NCBI GenBank assembly: GCA_034620365.1
Contig: JAQGEQ010000284.1
Coordinates: 186,001-250,000, forward strand
DNA length: 64,000 nt
Origin: Pegea sp. RAD2-039
Lineage: Eukaryota > Chordata > Thaliacea > Salpida > Salpidae
Reading direction: 5' to 3'
Shown here: piece by piece, positions 41,169 to 51,100 of the stretch
How the letters are laid out: every line of letters starts with the position of its first letter
How positions within the stretch are numbered: the stretch's first letter is position 1
The notes under the pieces: generated by a model
The model's input: the letters and a program-made list of their open reading frames with translations, nothing else
Database searches by the model: none
Told to the model about the DNA's origin: nothing
Program-made: the position numbers and the translations under genes

Positions 41169-42377
41169 ATGTCACAACAAATTAAAAGGTGGGTTTCAAA
41201 GAACAAACGAAGATACACCGAAGATGGATTTGATCTTGATCTCACTTACATCTGTCCCAACTTACTAGCAATGGGATTTCCAGCAGACAAAGTCGAAGGT
41301 CTTTATCGAAATAATATTGATGATGTAGTTCGGTTTCTTGAAAGCAAACATCAAGATAATTACAAAGTTTATAATTTATGTTCGGAACGAAGTTATGATC
41401 CAAAGAAGTTCCACAATCGTGTCGCTTCGTTTCCCTTCGATGATCATAATCCACCAAAATTTGAACTGATTAAAGCATTTTGTGATGATGTAGATCAATG
41501 GTTGGGTCAAGATAGCAAAAATATTGCAGCAATTCACTGTAAAGCAGGAAAAGGAAGAACAGGAGTGATGATTTGTTGTTACTTGCTCCATAGAGGAAGA
41601 TTCAGCAATTCATCCGATGTTCTGAACTATTATGCTTTGGCCAGAACTAATGATTGTCGAGGAGTTACGATTCCATCTCAACAGAGATATGTTGGTTATT
41701 ATTCAGATCTAATTCGATTCCGTCTTCAATATAAACCTTCAACTTTGTTGCTTCATACTATTCGAATATCAAATGTTGACAATTATCCAATCTACCCGTC
41801 CCAGTCACTTCTAAATAACTTCAATTGCCTTTTTTTGGTGATTAGTCAGTTCAAAGTGAAACTACTAACTTCAAAATTTGTTCAAACTCAAGTGGATCAC
41901 CAAATCAATTCTTCTCAGACTAATTTTGTGGAGTTTCATCTTCCCAATCCTATTCCTTTGTGTGGAGACGTAAAAATTGAATTTTTTAGTAAATCAAGTG
42001 TAAGAAAAAAAGAGAAAGTTTTCCATTTTTGTTTCAATACTTTCTTTCTTCAATTAAAAAATCGAAACTTCGTCGCTTCTCGACGAACAAAAAGTGTGAC
42101 GTCATTAGAAGATCAACATAAAGGACCTGATGTGATCACCGCATCATTTCATAAATCTGAGTTAGATAAACAGAGCAAAGATCAGTTCCTTCGTTTATTC
42201 CCAAATTGTAATTTTGAAATCCAAATTTTTACCACATTAATCTCAAACAACCAAAACCATTACGATGACGTCAGTAGTGGTAGCAGCGTAGATGACGTCA
42301 TGCAAGAAAGTCATGATGACGTCATCTCATCTGAGTTTGAAGAAGATGAACAAGATTGGATTGCGTCTTCATCATGA
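41169..42377 (+). CDS. PTEN: PTEN phosphatidylinositol-3,4,5-trisphosphate 3-phosphatase, intronless
   Basis: Lipid phosphatase that opposes PI3K/AKT signalling. A single 402-residue ORF aligns with human PTEN (403 residues) end to end. The N-terminus KNKRRYTEDGFDLDLTYI is the PIP2-binding segment. DDHNPP is the WPD-loop equivalent. The P-loop HCKAGKGRTG is at residues 123-132, with the catalytic Cys at 124 as in human. VTIPSQQRYVGYY ends the phosphatase domain. The C2 domain includes CGDVKIEFFSKS and FHFCFNTFF, and the HKSELDKQSKDQ loop matches. The tail (about 365-402) is acidic and has three DDV units, each coded by GATGACGTC of the genome's abundant palindrome. The end is -ASSS, without the usual ITKV PDZ ligand. 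Every other well-assembled, recognised gene here has introns, so intron loss or retroposition is likely. No residue needed for catalysis is missing. Confidence 0.98.
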   Translation: MSQQIKRWVSKNKRRYTEDGFDLDLTYICPNLLAMGFPADKVEGLYRNNIDDVVRFLESKHQDNYKVYNLCSERSYDPKKFHNRVASFPFDDHNPPKFELIKAFCDDVDQWLGQDSKNIAAIHCKAGKGRTGVMICCYLLHRGRFSNSSDVLNYYALARTNDCRGVTIPSQQRYVGYYSDLIRFRLQYKPSTLLLHTIRISNVDNYPIYPSQSLLNNFNCLFLVISQFKVKLLTSKFVQTQVDHQINSSQTNFVEFHLPNPIPLCGDVKIEFFSKSSVRKKEKVFHFCFNTFFLQLKNRNFVASRRTKSVTSLEDQHKGPDVITASFHKSELDKQSKDQFLRLFPNCNFEIQIFTTLISNNQNHYDDVSSGSSVDDVMQESHDDVISSEFEEDEQDWIASSS

Positions 42378-42441
42378 TATTTTGATGTAAAATTTTTTGT
42401 AAATTTCTCAGTGGTGACGTAATCACTTGATGTCAATTTAA

Positions 42442-42529
42442 TGACGTCATAAATGTTTAGAATCTTTCCTCTGTTTAAATTTTAGCGGAATTTACTGATG
42501 ATGTCATCGCGCTGCTCGCAGTGACGTCA
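42442..42529. promoter_or_regulatory. Two TGACGTCA palindromes just downstream of PTEN
   Basis: Exact sites begin at 42442 and 42522, with a TGACGTAA variant near 42414 and a TGATGTCA variant near 42499. They continue the upstream and coding-sequence cluster beyond the stop codon, so the enrichment spans the whole gene and is not limited to its promoter. Confidence 0.5.
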
Positions 42530-43884
42530 CTCTTTCTATTTTCTTTTATTTGTATGCAGCATTTTATGACTTTTTTTCTATCTTAATCAGATCTGACTCT
42601 CGATTGCCATCTGGCGGATGAAAAATATTTTTTAATTTTTTGAAATTTATAAATTTTTTTCAAATATTTTTTTTCATTTTCTAAAATGAAGTTTCAAACT
42701 TCTAACAATTATTTGATCAGAGATTTTATAATAAGATAAACAAACTTAATAATTATGAATAAATTGAACCTACAAAAGCCACTACAACATTCACAACTTT
42801 TGTCTAAAATTTTAACTTTTAAAATCAAACTATTTTCAAATTATGATTTGAAGAATGAAAGTTGAGATAAAATTGAATTTTTATTCAAATCTTTTAGAGA
42901 CAATTAAATGAATTTGAAATCAAAAGATATATAAAAATGACTTTTAACTGATAAATGCAACCAATAAATAAGTTTCTGTGGCGAAAATCATTCTTAAGGT
43001 CTCATTTAAAGATGACTTTCATCAAGAGTTTGAATAAATTTAAGACATAATCTCAAAACTGAAATAAAAGTCTTCAAAAATTCAATCCAAGAAAACTGAA
43101 GTAATAAAAAAAGAAATTAAAAAACAACTGAAAAATTGACGCAGAAAAATAATTTTATTTCAAACAGTTTACTGAATTCAAACAAAACAATATTTGGAAT
43201 GAAGATGGAAAAACGACATCTGATCATTGGAAACAACTTCTTGTAATTAATATCTATATCTTGTTGCTGAAGATTAGAAGTCACGTGAGAACTACGGAGT
43301 AATATTAGATGGAAAAATCTGTTTGTATTTACTGATTTTAAAATAGATTTTATCAACCTTTAAAATTACATCTTCAGCATTAAACTTTATTTCTAATTTT
43401 CTAGGAAACATAAATTTTTATCAGAATAATTTGATGAATAATAAACATCAAAGTCTCATTTAATCAATGATTTTGTGTTTGAAGCGATATTAATAAACTG
43501 AACATTTTTTTTGCTTCACTTCAGGTAGAGATGTTTCACATTTTACAATGAAATACTTTTCAAGACCTTTTAAAGTTGTTCTAGATAAAACTTTATAAAA
43601 TGGTTCAAAAACTCTTAGTATTATGATAGAGAAGAAGAACAGTTTATCATTGATATAAATATTAAAGAGAAGAGCTGAAAACTTCAGGAAACTTATTAAT
43701 TATGACTTATTTTTGTTTATCTTCTATAGATTGTTCAAACTGTTTTGTGAGTTTGAAGATTCGACAGAAGCAACTAGTAGGAGAAATTGGTCGGCCAGCT
43801 TATTGGCTTATTTCTGTTTACTTTTTTATGGATTGGAATGATGATAGAGCACTTTTTTGCTGGATATTGAAGAACTAAAGTAAT
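42530..43884. other. AT-rich sequence without firm features
   Basis: No exon that I can support. An open plus-strand stretch near 43737-43880 is GC-richer than average and ends just before dispersed-repeat copy B; I recognise nothing in it. Confidence 0.45.
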
Positions 43885-44190
43885 AGATAATAGGATAATA
43901 GAGGATAAAGTGTTTTTATAAAATAAGAAAAAAGTTTTTGAGGCGTTAGTTTGTTTTTAATGTTGTAAACAACAGTAGCAGTTTGAAGGTTAATGATTAC
44001 AGAGTTATCCACAGAATTTGGTTATTTCTTCCTCCGGAAGATAATTGTAGAATCGATGTCTTTAGTGAAGACCTTCTGATAGCTTATGCTGAAAAATTGT
44101 AGCTTTTTTAAATTGATTCAAAATTCGATTTTCATCGAGAAGGGGTCTCTATCTAGGCGGGAATTTAAATTCAATAAATTTATGTGAAAA
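43885..44190 (+). repeat. Copy B of the dispersed repeat with coding-like segment
   Basis: Plus-strand match to 12860-13190. The core (about 43948-44101) reads NVVNNSSSLKV, VIHRIWLFLPPEDN and FSEDLLIAYA before a stop. The flank TTTATAAAATAAGAAA is shared with copy A just upstream of the core, but copy B lacks the 13-bp array. In copy B an in-frame TAG stands immediately before the core, so it must be an internal exon or a relic. Confidence 0.6.
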
Positions 44191-44613
44191 TTTTACTTTC
44201 TTTGCAATCTTGCCACTTTATTAACTTTAGTTTCTTAATTCTTTAACAAATATTCTGCTTTAAATAACAATTATTTACAGGCTGTTACATAATAGAACAC
44301 TCAAAACGTGACCTTTTGAATGAGTAGGTTCATGAATAAATTGAGTTAGAAAATTTTTAGTTGTAAAATTGAGAAAGATTTTAGAGTAGAATTATTCAAA
44401 CATTAAGAAAAGGTTCAATTTATGTTAAGAAGATGAAAATCTCCAACAGATCGAAAGAAATATTACTTGGTATTACTAATAACTTTGCATATATCAGATA
44501 GTATTAATCTATTTCAAGGCGTTTAAGAACGGAGATAAATACCACCAAATCTTACTTTAAATTTTAAGTTAAAAAGATCACAAATAAGTTTAAAACTATT
44601 TTTGGATAATGTG

Positions 44614-44713
44614 AAAAAATCTCAATTAATATCAACCTGTTGAACTTTAGGTCACTTTTATAAAGTAAGGAGACATCACATCTTTTAAGTCTATGCGATC
44701 ACGTTTAATGATA
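44614..44713. repeat. Direct repeat, copy 1 (100 bp identical to 45519-45618)
   Basis: 100 bp identical by eye to the segment 905 bp to the right; weaker similarity extends about 150 bp further left in both copies (from about 44460 and 45365). It includes the stop codon and last 20 codons of the minus-strand candidate gene. Confidence 0.9.
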
Positions 44714-45235
44714 CCATACCTGGAGTATAGTTTTCGAGAAATTTTTGGAGGTATTTTAGATATCACTGTAAGCTTGTGATTTATGAAACCAGAAAACGTT
44801 TTCTTGTCAGGTGAGTTTGCACTTTCTCTTCCTAAATAGAATTTAGAAATATTTTCTTGTAAGCTATACAAATGTCTTTGTACACGAACAAAAATTATAA
44901 GACTTGTAAATAACTTGTATGAGATAATTTGAAATTGATATTGTTGACGACAGTGAACATAGTCATTCATAAAACTATATTTTTTTTGCTTTCAGAACTA
45001 TACTCTTACAGATGATATCTTTGAAGACTTTGATTGAAAAGTTCAGCTTTTTTAAGATCATTGAGATAAACATTTTCATCAATAATGGTTGGTTTGGTTG
45101 ATGTTGAGTTTATATCTGATTCAGCAAATTTACAACGTTTGCGTGATGAGCCGCTGTCGTTGGTTTTACTTTCCTTATATCCAAGCCACTGATTAACTTC
45201 AATTTGAAATTCTTTACTCTCTTACACTTTGCTAC
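44640..45235 (-). CDS. Candidate unrecognised gene (two exons seen)
   Basis: Reading the minus strand, an open stretch (about 45025-45225) contains EFQIEVNQWLGYKES, SGSSRKRCKFAES and LNDLKKAELFNQSLQ and meets a GTAAGAG donor. After about 35 bp a second open stretch (44647-44980) contains MNDYVHCRQQYQF and ends DLKDVMSPYFIKVT at a stop. Composition is less AT-biased than the flanks and the amino acid mix looks like protein, but I know no matching family. The 35-nt gap is shorter than sure introns here. The last 20 codons and stop are duplicated at 45519-45618. It may be a real gene, or part of the same uncharacterised repeat family as the neighbouring copy B. Confidence 0.3.
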
Positions 45236-45518
45236 GTTTGGGTTTTCTATTTTAGAATTGTTTAAATTCTAAAGAGATGCTTTTCAATTATAAAAGATTT
45301 TGTGAGGTGGAAGTTTAATACGATTAATTAACTTTGAACACAATATGTATACTTATATACTATTACCATTATTATTATATACTAATAACCTTGTACATAT
45401 CAGATAAACTGAATCGATTTCTAGATGTTAAAAGACGGAAATAAATAAAGCAAATTCTTACTGTGAATTTTAAATTAAAAAAATCACAAATAATTTTAAA
45501 ACTGTTTTTGCAAAATAG

Positions 45519-45618
45519 AAAAAATCTCAATTAATATCAACCTGTTGAACTTTAGGTCACTTTTATAAAGTAAGGAGACATCACATCTTTTAAGTCTATG
45601 CGATCACGTTTAATGATA
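45519..45618. repeat. Direct repeat, copy 2
   Basis: Identical by eye to 44614-44713, same orientation. It carries an orphan copy of the C-terminal codons and stop of the candidate minus-strand gene. No coding sequence continues upstream of it. Confidence 0.9.
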
Positions 45619-45861
45619 TCACCTTTTTAAAAGTAATTTCAAATTATTCTAACTAACCTTTATAAAGCTATTACAACTTGTTTTCACTTAAGTTTTATTT
45701 TTTAAATAACAAATATTAATTGTGACTAATTTAACAGCATATTCACACATAATAAAAACAAATCAAACAGTTTTGAAAATAACAGATTAGTCATCATTAA
45801 AACTTTGAAACATTTTATGAAAAATATTATTTTACAAAATTTAATTTAGTCGGTGATATGG

Positions 45862-48186
45862 TTACACAGTTGACATTTCACCAGTTGCATTGGTTTCTTG
45901 CACCAAACTTTTGGTTTCAAGAAGATTAGAAGAGCCGGTTTGTAAACTATTAGTGGATAATTTCTTCATTTCATACAAGGTTTTGTTTGATTTACTGCTC
46001 TTGTTGATTTTGTAGGAATTGTTATGTCTAAAGACGTTTTTAGACTCCACACAGGGTAGTAGTTTATACAGTTCAAACCTAAAAGTATGTCTTGGATGAC
46101 AAGTTAACAGCTGAAAATCATTCTTACCTGAATGATGGATGCCAAGCACTATAGATAAAAAAGTTACAAACACTATTATACACCAGAAGACAACTTGATA
46201 TGAGATAAGGTATTCCAAAATTAGAACAAGCAATCAAATTTTTGCTTTTTAATGTCATAGTGATAAAGTAGGGACAAACACAAACTGAAAATAGAAATAA
46301 ATTGCATCATTTTACAAGTTTTATTATTCATTAAAATAAAAGAAAGTTTTCATCTTTTAAATTTCAAAATATTATTTTTTATAAAAGGGACAACTAATAA
46401 TAATAATGATTTTTTGTTAGCTGATTAATGCTGAGTTTAATAATACTTCTTCTTTAAAATATCTTGTATAAATCACCTGTGAAAACTGTAATCATTGTAA
46501 GAATCATTTTTAAGACTCTCTCACTAGCTTTCTTCGAAGTCTTTTGTCTAGGATTCTTCGGATCCACAAATCGACGTCCTGTGATAGCAGACTAAAAGTA
46601 AAAATATTTATTGTCTCTCAAAAGAACCCCAAACGAGATACTAATTTGAAAAATCCTCTAAAAGATTTTCACTACTTCTCATCAAACTTTTTTAATCATT
46701 TTTTTATGAAACTTTGAAATTGAATCGATTTCTTACAATCGAAATATTTTCAAAATTCATTGAGTTCCTCATTCGTTGGAGCCAAGAGTTTGTTCGTGTC
46801 CTCTTATAATCCATTTCAGGGTAACTATTAAGAACTGCTTTCATTCTTGAAAAAATTATCGAAATTTTATTTTTATAAATCTTTGCAAATCTTACAAAAT
46901 TTGAAGAATTAGTTTTGAGTTAATCGAATTTTACAGAATTAATTTAAAAACCTTTCATTTTTTCTTTTCAAGATTTTTTTTGAGTTTATAGATAATTTTT
47001 GCCCCATTTTTAAACTGCTTCTTGAAGTCAGATAAGTCCAAATGTTTAATACAACAATTGCCAAGTATCTATAATAATTAAAACAAATTACATTTGGTTT
47101 TAATGTTTTAAAAACGTTGCCATTTGTATAATTAACAACTTTATTTGATTCAAATTTTGCTAAATTAAAAATAACTATTTCAAATGTTTTTTGTATATAT
47201 AGTTTAATATTGCAACATTTATGACAAACCTTTAAACATTACTTACGGAACTCCTAAAATTATAAGAATAAATAAAGGAGAAAATCGATCTTCAGAAAGA
47301 ATTTTGCTTTTAACTTTTGCAGATTGAACAAAAAAGAATGTTGTTGGATCCATTAAATAAGAATAACTATTTTGCTTCATAGCAGGAATCGAAGACAAAA
47401 TAATTCCTAAAAAATTTTCATCAAACTTTTTTATAAACTAAAATAGAAAATAGAACAAAGCTAACCGAAAAACCATATTGCTCCAATCGAATAAAGAAGT
47501 TTTTTTTTTGAAAAAAAGTTACCAGATGTTGCTTTGATAGGAAATTTTACTGCTAACCACCTTAAAAGTATTTGAGTTGATATTTGTGAAAAGAAAACGT
47601 GTCTTTCACCTGTCAAAGCTGAGAAGAAATAAATTATAAACTGAAGTTGACAGGGATATGATGGTAATAGTCCCAAATAATGAGCTTGTGGTTGAGTTTT
47701 CATCCAGTAAGTCAAATTGTGTTATTTGTTGATCTCTCTTATAAAATAAAGTTCTTATCACATTTGTAGCAGCAGCAGGAAGAACAAAGAGTCCTAAAAG
47801 CAGATCAGAGCAAGCTAATGAGATTTTGATGTATCCATATCTCTTTAAAAAGTCTCGTGTCCGAATAGTAATTATAATGATTAACATATTCACTGAAAAT
47901 AAAGATTGATTTAATAATTGCAAGGATTCATTCAAAGCTATTTTCAGAAAGATTTGAACTAACCTGTAACAATAACAATTGATGTAAGAAACAAAAAAAC
48001 AAGATAGATTATGACTAAAGATGTATAACAGGAGTTACAGTATATTGGAGCATCAGTACTGTTTCTACATCCAGCAGGATTGCATGGAGGAAATGGGGCA
48101 CAAAAATCCCCTGATTCATTCAAAGGTGAGTTGGGTGAGATGAAAAATCTTTCTGATCCAACAAAATTTCTTTTTATATCACTCAT
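45862..48186 (-). CDS. Class A (rhodopsin-like) G-protein-coupled receptor with atypical motifs
   Basis: Nine exons give about 490 residues with seven membrane segments. The N-terminus is Cys-rich and has NxS/T sites. TM2 is ISLACSDLLLGLFVLPAAA, typical of amine-like receptors. TM3 ends LFLLSFDRWLAVKFPIKA, with DRW in place of DRY. ICL3 is long and basic (KKILKRKNER, RRFVDPKNPRQK). TM6 reads MITVFTCVCPYF, with VCP where CWxP is usual. TM7 reads NSVCNFFIYSAW, with NFFIY for NPxxY, followed by helix 8 and a Ser/Thr-rich tail. I find no Asp at the TM3 position used by aminergic receptors and no Cys at the top of TM3. Two introns are exactly 49 nt. The ligand is unknown, and the altered switches suggest unusual or constitutive signalling. 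The last exon is 45862-46089; the ATG is at 48184-48186. Confidence 0.9.
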
Positions 48187-51100
48187 CTTAAGTTAGCAAC
48201 ATTTCTAAATTGATAATCTTTGAAATTGAAAAATAAACTTTAACAAATTATTGTTATCAACAAACTTCAGTTTCTAAATATTTCTGACTTGAACTAAGCT
48301 TTAAACTAAACAAAGAGTAAATTAAGTTCTCTAAAAATGAGTAAAAAAAATAATAAAGTGAAGTTTCTGCAAATGGTTGATGAAAAATAAAAAATCTTTT
48401 TCAATTTTTTTGATCTAAAGCCTGATATAAAGAACTACAAAAAAAGTTTTATGAGATATCTTATTTATGAGCTAGGTGTCAATAAAACTTTGTGTTCTAA
48501 TACGGAAGTACCGTCTTAATACCAGGAAGTGATGACACATTATTTGGTTACATTTTTCTAATTCATTAGCTAGCATTATTTAACAAGTCACTTGATGAAG
48601 TTTAAAAGATTTTTTAGATTTAAACTTTAACTAGTAAACTGTTTTGAAGTTTAAAACATCAAAAATTTATTTTATCAAAAGGCGGAAAAGGATAGATTGA
48701 AAATATTGGTAAATAATATATTTAAAAGCTTGACTAGCCACTACTCATGAAATAACTACAAATTAATAAAATATTACGAATCATTATCAAAACCTACATA
48801 TTTTGTGATAAGAAATACTTTTTTAATAAAAATGTAAATTATATTTAGTTTTTTTTCATGCTTTGAAATTATTATTTGGCTCTAACAGTACATTTGAAAA
48901 TGTAATAAAAAGAGCTTTCTAACATTGTTTCTAACAACATTAATAAAACTTACGTTGTTATATACACAACAATTTTAAGTTAGTTTTCATTGAATTCTTA
49001 ATATAAATTTATAATAATAATTTCAAGAATACAAAACCGATTTAATAGTATTTAGCAAAAGTTTTATGTTGCAGCTCACAGCAGAATTAGTTGATTTTCA
49101 AATAGTTGAAACTTTCTCTTAGTTTATTTGGTTTTTTAGTTCAAAGTAATATACTAACAAATACAACCTTTAAATATATTTTTTTAATAAACAAAAATGT
49201 TTATCTTAATAATTTTTATTCTAACAGCTTAGTTGTCATTTTATTCTTAAATATCCAGAAACATCTTGTATTTTACATAATCAGTTAATGTAGCAAAACA
49301 AGTTTATTGTTTGTAAAGGTCTTTTATTAATTAATAAAATGACAAATAAAACTTTTCGCATAAACTTTGTTTCATAGTTTTCAACAAATTTATAAAACCA
49401 ATATCTTTTTTTTGTAGTCGAAGTAACAAAAAAGTTTGTTGTTATCATCATAGCAATGAATTGCATCAATTAGTTTTGTTAATAACATAGAGTTATATCA
49501 TGTCAATTATTGCAAATGTCAATTTAATACTGATCAAACTCAATTAAAGCTTAAAGTACATCTTTACTTTCTAAAGTTTTTGCCTAACGCGAAAATAAAA
49601 TGGCTTTTAGCTATTTAAACATTTCCTTTTATATGAGTAATGACATAATAGTTGTAGAAACTTTACTTACAGAAGTTAATTGAATTGAAAAAGTGTTTCA
49701 TTTATAAACCATGCAATTTTTTACAGCATTAGAAAGCTAAAACTTCAAAAATTTATTATAATCGCCAAAAAATTATTTAAAAATTTATTCTTAATTAACA
49801 AATCTATCTTAATATTTAGTCGAAAAAAAGTTTTCAAATCTTTAAACATTTCAAAAACCGCTCTTTAAAGCGACTCTTTCAAAATGTAAAAGATTAAAGA
49901 CAGTACCGACTGAACTGATCTAAAAATGTCTTATCGATTTTTAAGTCAGTACAATTTAGAGGGTGAAGAGGCTTCACTGCTAGCTATTTGAGAATAACTC
50001 AAATTACTTTTTAGGTGGTGAAGTAGCTGTTAATTACAAACTGAGATTCTGTTGCTCTTATGTATGAACAAAAAACAGTTTTCTTGAAATATTTTGAGTA
50101 CTAAACATTAATTTGTAAACTAAATTGTAAATAATTTTCTAAATGTTACCAAAATAGTTTAGTGAAATATTTTACGGATAATTGATACAAAAATTATATT
50201 TTTAATTGTAAATATCTTGATTTATTTTTATCTACTTTTTAAAAATTGTCTTTAAGAATTTAATAACTGTTAAGAAAATATAAACCAATTCAATGATTTA
50301 CAAAAACATGAAAAGATGTTTTCGTTTAATCAGTTTAATAACTTTTCAACTTCTGCTGTTAAAGATCTTAAAAGACCAAATATCTAAAAGAGAAACAATT
50401 TATTTTTTAAGAATCATATTAAGTAATGATTACAGTTTTAAGCACTAAAATAAGTTCTACCTAAAAAAATATATAAATCTCTTAAATATTTTCTTAAAAT
50501 TTTTAGTAATAATTGGAATATTCTTAAATGTAGATAACGACATTATAATAAAAGCTGTTCTCTATTAACTTTCTACTATTTTTTGAAACTTTGAATTGTA
50601 TTTTAGTGATAAATAAAATTAACAAAAAAGTAATGTAATTTGTTGATTATAAAATTCATTGGATATTGTTTGAGTTTTATGAGTTTTTTTTTGTATGTTT
50701 TTATTAAATATATAAAATTACTTTTGAATTAAAAAAATTTTAAAGTCTAAACTTATTTTAAACAATTTAAATAAAAGTTTTAATTGTTTTTTGTAGTTTT
50801 AGATTTTAAATTTTTATAGAATAATTTTAAACTTGTAAATACTTTCAACAATAATTACAAAGTGATGACAGTTTAAATGTCATAAAAACTTTCAGATTTT
50901 TATTTTATTTAATAAGATAAACATTGGAATTTCATAACTAAAAACGTTGCTATAAAAATTGTTTAAAAAGTTTTTTTTATCAGATGAAACAACTAAAAAT
51001 ATCCACAATTTTTCAACAAAATGTTTCCTAACTTTTTTCTGTATTATGATTCATTAAACAAAATACTATTTATTTAAAAGTTTAATTCTTTAATTTATTA

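Noticed and set aside
41242-41591. Two minus-strand ORFs of 71 codons
   Set aside because: Both are antisense to PTEN.
40048-42529. The TGACGTCA series as a CRISPR-like or satellite array
   Set aside because: Repeats are 8-18 bp palindromes with irregular spacing and unrelated spacers, in a eukaryotic gene that includes coding sequence.
43117-43356. 79-codon minus-strand ORF
   Set aside because: No conserved pattern and AT-typical composition; not supported as a gene.
44459-45618. The two direct repeats as ends of an LTR-type element
   Set aside because: The repeats are similar over only about 250 bp, the interior of about 0.65 kb has no element gene I recognise, and one repeat carries the stop codon of a candidate gene; local duplication or conversion fits better.
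49106-49469. Two overlapping ORFs of about 60 codons
   Set aside because: AT-driven composition, no splice sites of note, no family match.
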